DNA from: Xanthomonas vesicatoria ATCC 35937
GTDB taxonomy: Bacteria > Pseudomonadota > Gammaproteobacteria > Xanthomonadales > Xanthomonadaceae
Length of the DNA: 64,000 nt
Assembly (NCBI RefSeq): GCF_001908725.1
Contig: NZ_CP018725.1
Coordinates: 1 to 64,000 of the forward strand
Direction: 5' to 3'
In this document: positions 63,654 to 64,000 of the stretch, piece by piece
How the letters are laid out: every line of letters starts with the position of its first letter
Position numbering within the stretch: the stretch's first letter is position 1
The notes under the pieces: model-generated
What the model was told of the DNA's origin: nothing
Database searches by the model: none
Seen by the model: the letters and a program-made list of their open reading frames with translations, nothing else
Made by a program: the position numbers and the translations under genes

Positions 63654-64000
63654 AGTACGCCTGGATCCGAGATCAGCGGGGTTACCGGGTGCGTTGGCTC
63701 TGCCATGCGTTGGGCGTGTCGCCCAGCGGCTATTACGCGTGGTGCGCTCGCCGTCCGGGGCCACGTGCACAGGAGAATGCCCGGCTATTGCAGCGGATCG
63801 AGCAGTTGCACGCACAAACCCGCCAGGCGTATGGCAGCGAGCGCCTGTGGCGCGCGTTGCGTCAGCAAGGTGAGACATGCGGCCGGCATCGGGTGCGGCG
63901 CCTGCGGCAGGCACATGCGATCCGCACCAAACGGCGACAACGCTATCTGCGCACGCGCAGCACATACCAGCGTGCGGCGGTAGCGCCTAACCGGCTGGCA
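63650..64000 (+). CDS. IS3-family transposase OrfB (partial)
   Basis: It starts with GTG overlapping the OrfA stop, in the -1 frame. The first 117 residues are visible: KYAWIRDQRGYRVRWLCHAL, SPSGYYAWCARRPGPRAQEN, then the HTH_21-like LHAQTRQAYGSERLWRALRQ. The DDE catalytic core lies beyond the window end. Confidence 0.85.
   Translation, partial: MKYAWIRDQRGYRVRWLCHALGVSPSGYYAWCARRPGPRAQENARLLQRIEQLHAQTRQAYGSERLWRALRQQGETCGRHRVRRLRQAHAIRTKRRQRYLRTRSTYQRAAVAPNRLA

Larger units (their letters stand above)
63298..64000 (+). mobile_element. IS3-family insertion sequence (right end outside the window)
   Basis: It probably begins at TGAGCCACCCCTGATAACTC (63298), a terminus like those of IS3 elements, and holds orfA and the first part of orfB. 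The left boundary is an estimate because the right terminal repeat is not in the window. Confidence 0.7.

Noticed and set aside
1..64000. CRISPR array
   Set aside because: I saw no set of regularly spaced direct repeats of 20-40 bases with unique spacers; the only repeats are palindromic intergenic copies and two-copy direct repeats.

Overview
The window reads as a Xanthomonas chromosome (X. citri / X. axonopodis / X. euvesicatoria type). It is GC-rich, and it carries a panC-panD-pgi run, a GH3 glucosidase / sodium-solute symporter / GAF-EAL / GH5 mannanase cluster, a RegB/RegA-like two-component pair, ispG, murB-pyrD and an ALDH7 dehydrogenase, all typical of that genus. The assignment rests on protein content and order read by eye; no database search was possible.

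Bases 1-27,600 are mostly core chromosome: panD-pgi; a Phd-type antitoxin with a zeta-type toxin; a tandemly duplicated block of palindromic intergenic repeats (3.66-4.36 kb); a Tat-exported PhoX-like phosphatase; the polysaccharide-use cluster; the RegBA-like pair; ispG with an overlapping PAP2 phosphatase; an MHS transporter; an Asp/Glu racemase-like protein; a tightly packed minus-strand run (DUF4190 protein, methyltransferase, pyrD, murB, EamA transporter); and ALDH7.

At 27,658 a tRNA-Arg(CCU) gene stops matching a tRNA just after its anticodon loop. Everything from there to the right edge (36 kb) is accessory DNA: an excisionase-like gene, integrase debris, two IS3-family elements, interrupted genes, and a dense set of conflict systems. 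The main ones are (i) an Ec67-like retron whose RT-TOPRIM protein is preceded by a recognisable msr-msd RNA gene with a 13-bp a1/a2 repeat and its own promoter; (ii) divergently from it, a SIR2-APAZ plus short Argonaute pair (SPARSA type); (iii) a Zn-ribbon protein with a membrane protein; (iv) a DUF3644 protein set inside a duplicated and decayed radC locus; (v) a DUF1629/Imm11-type immunity gene before a 1,328-residue protein with an N-terminal AHH-like nuclease motif; (vi) an ankyrin protein; (vii) a four-gene operon of a TerB-N/TerB/TerB-C membrane protein, BrxD-like ATPase, BrxHI/Lhr-like helicase and a second copy of the membrane protein of (iii); (viii) a 1,343-residue NACHT/STAND-like NTPase with a C-terminal PD-(D/E)xK nuclease; and (ix) an IS-truncated HEPN gene.

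The region is best read as a defence island built by repeated insertion at a tRNA gene. The least described parts are the TerB-ATPase-helicase-membrane operon, the nuclease-tailed NTPase, and the reuse of one membrane protein in two different operons.
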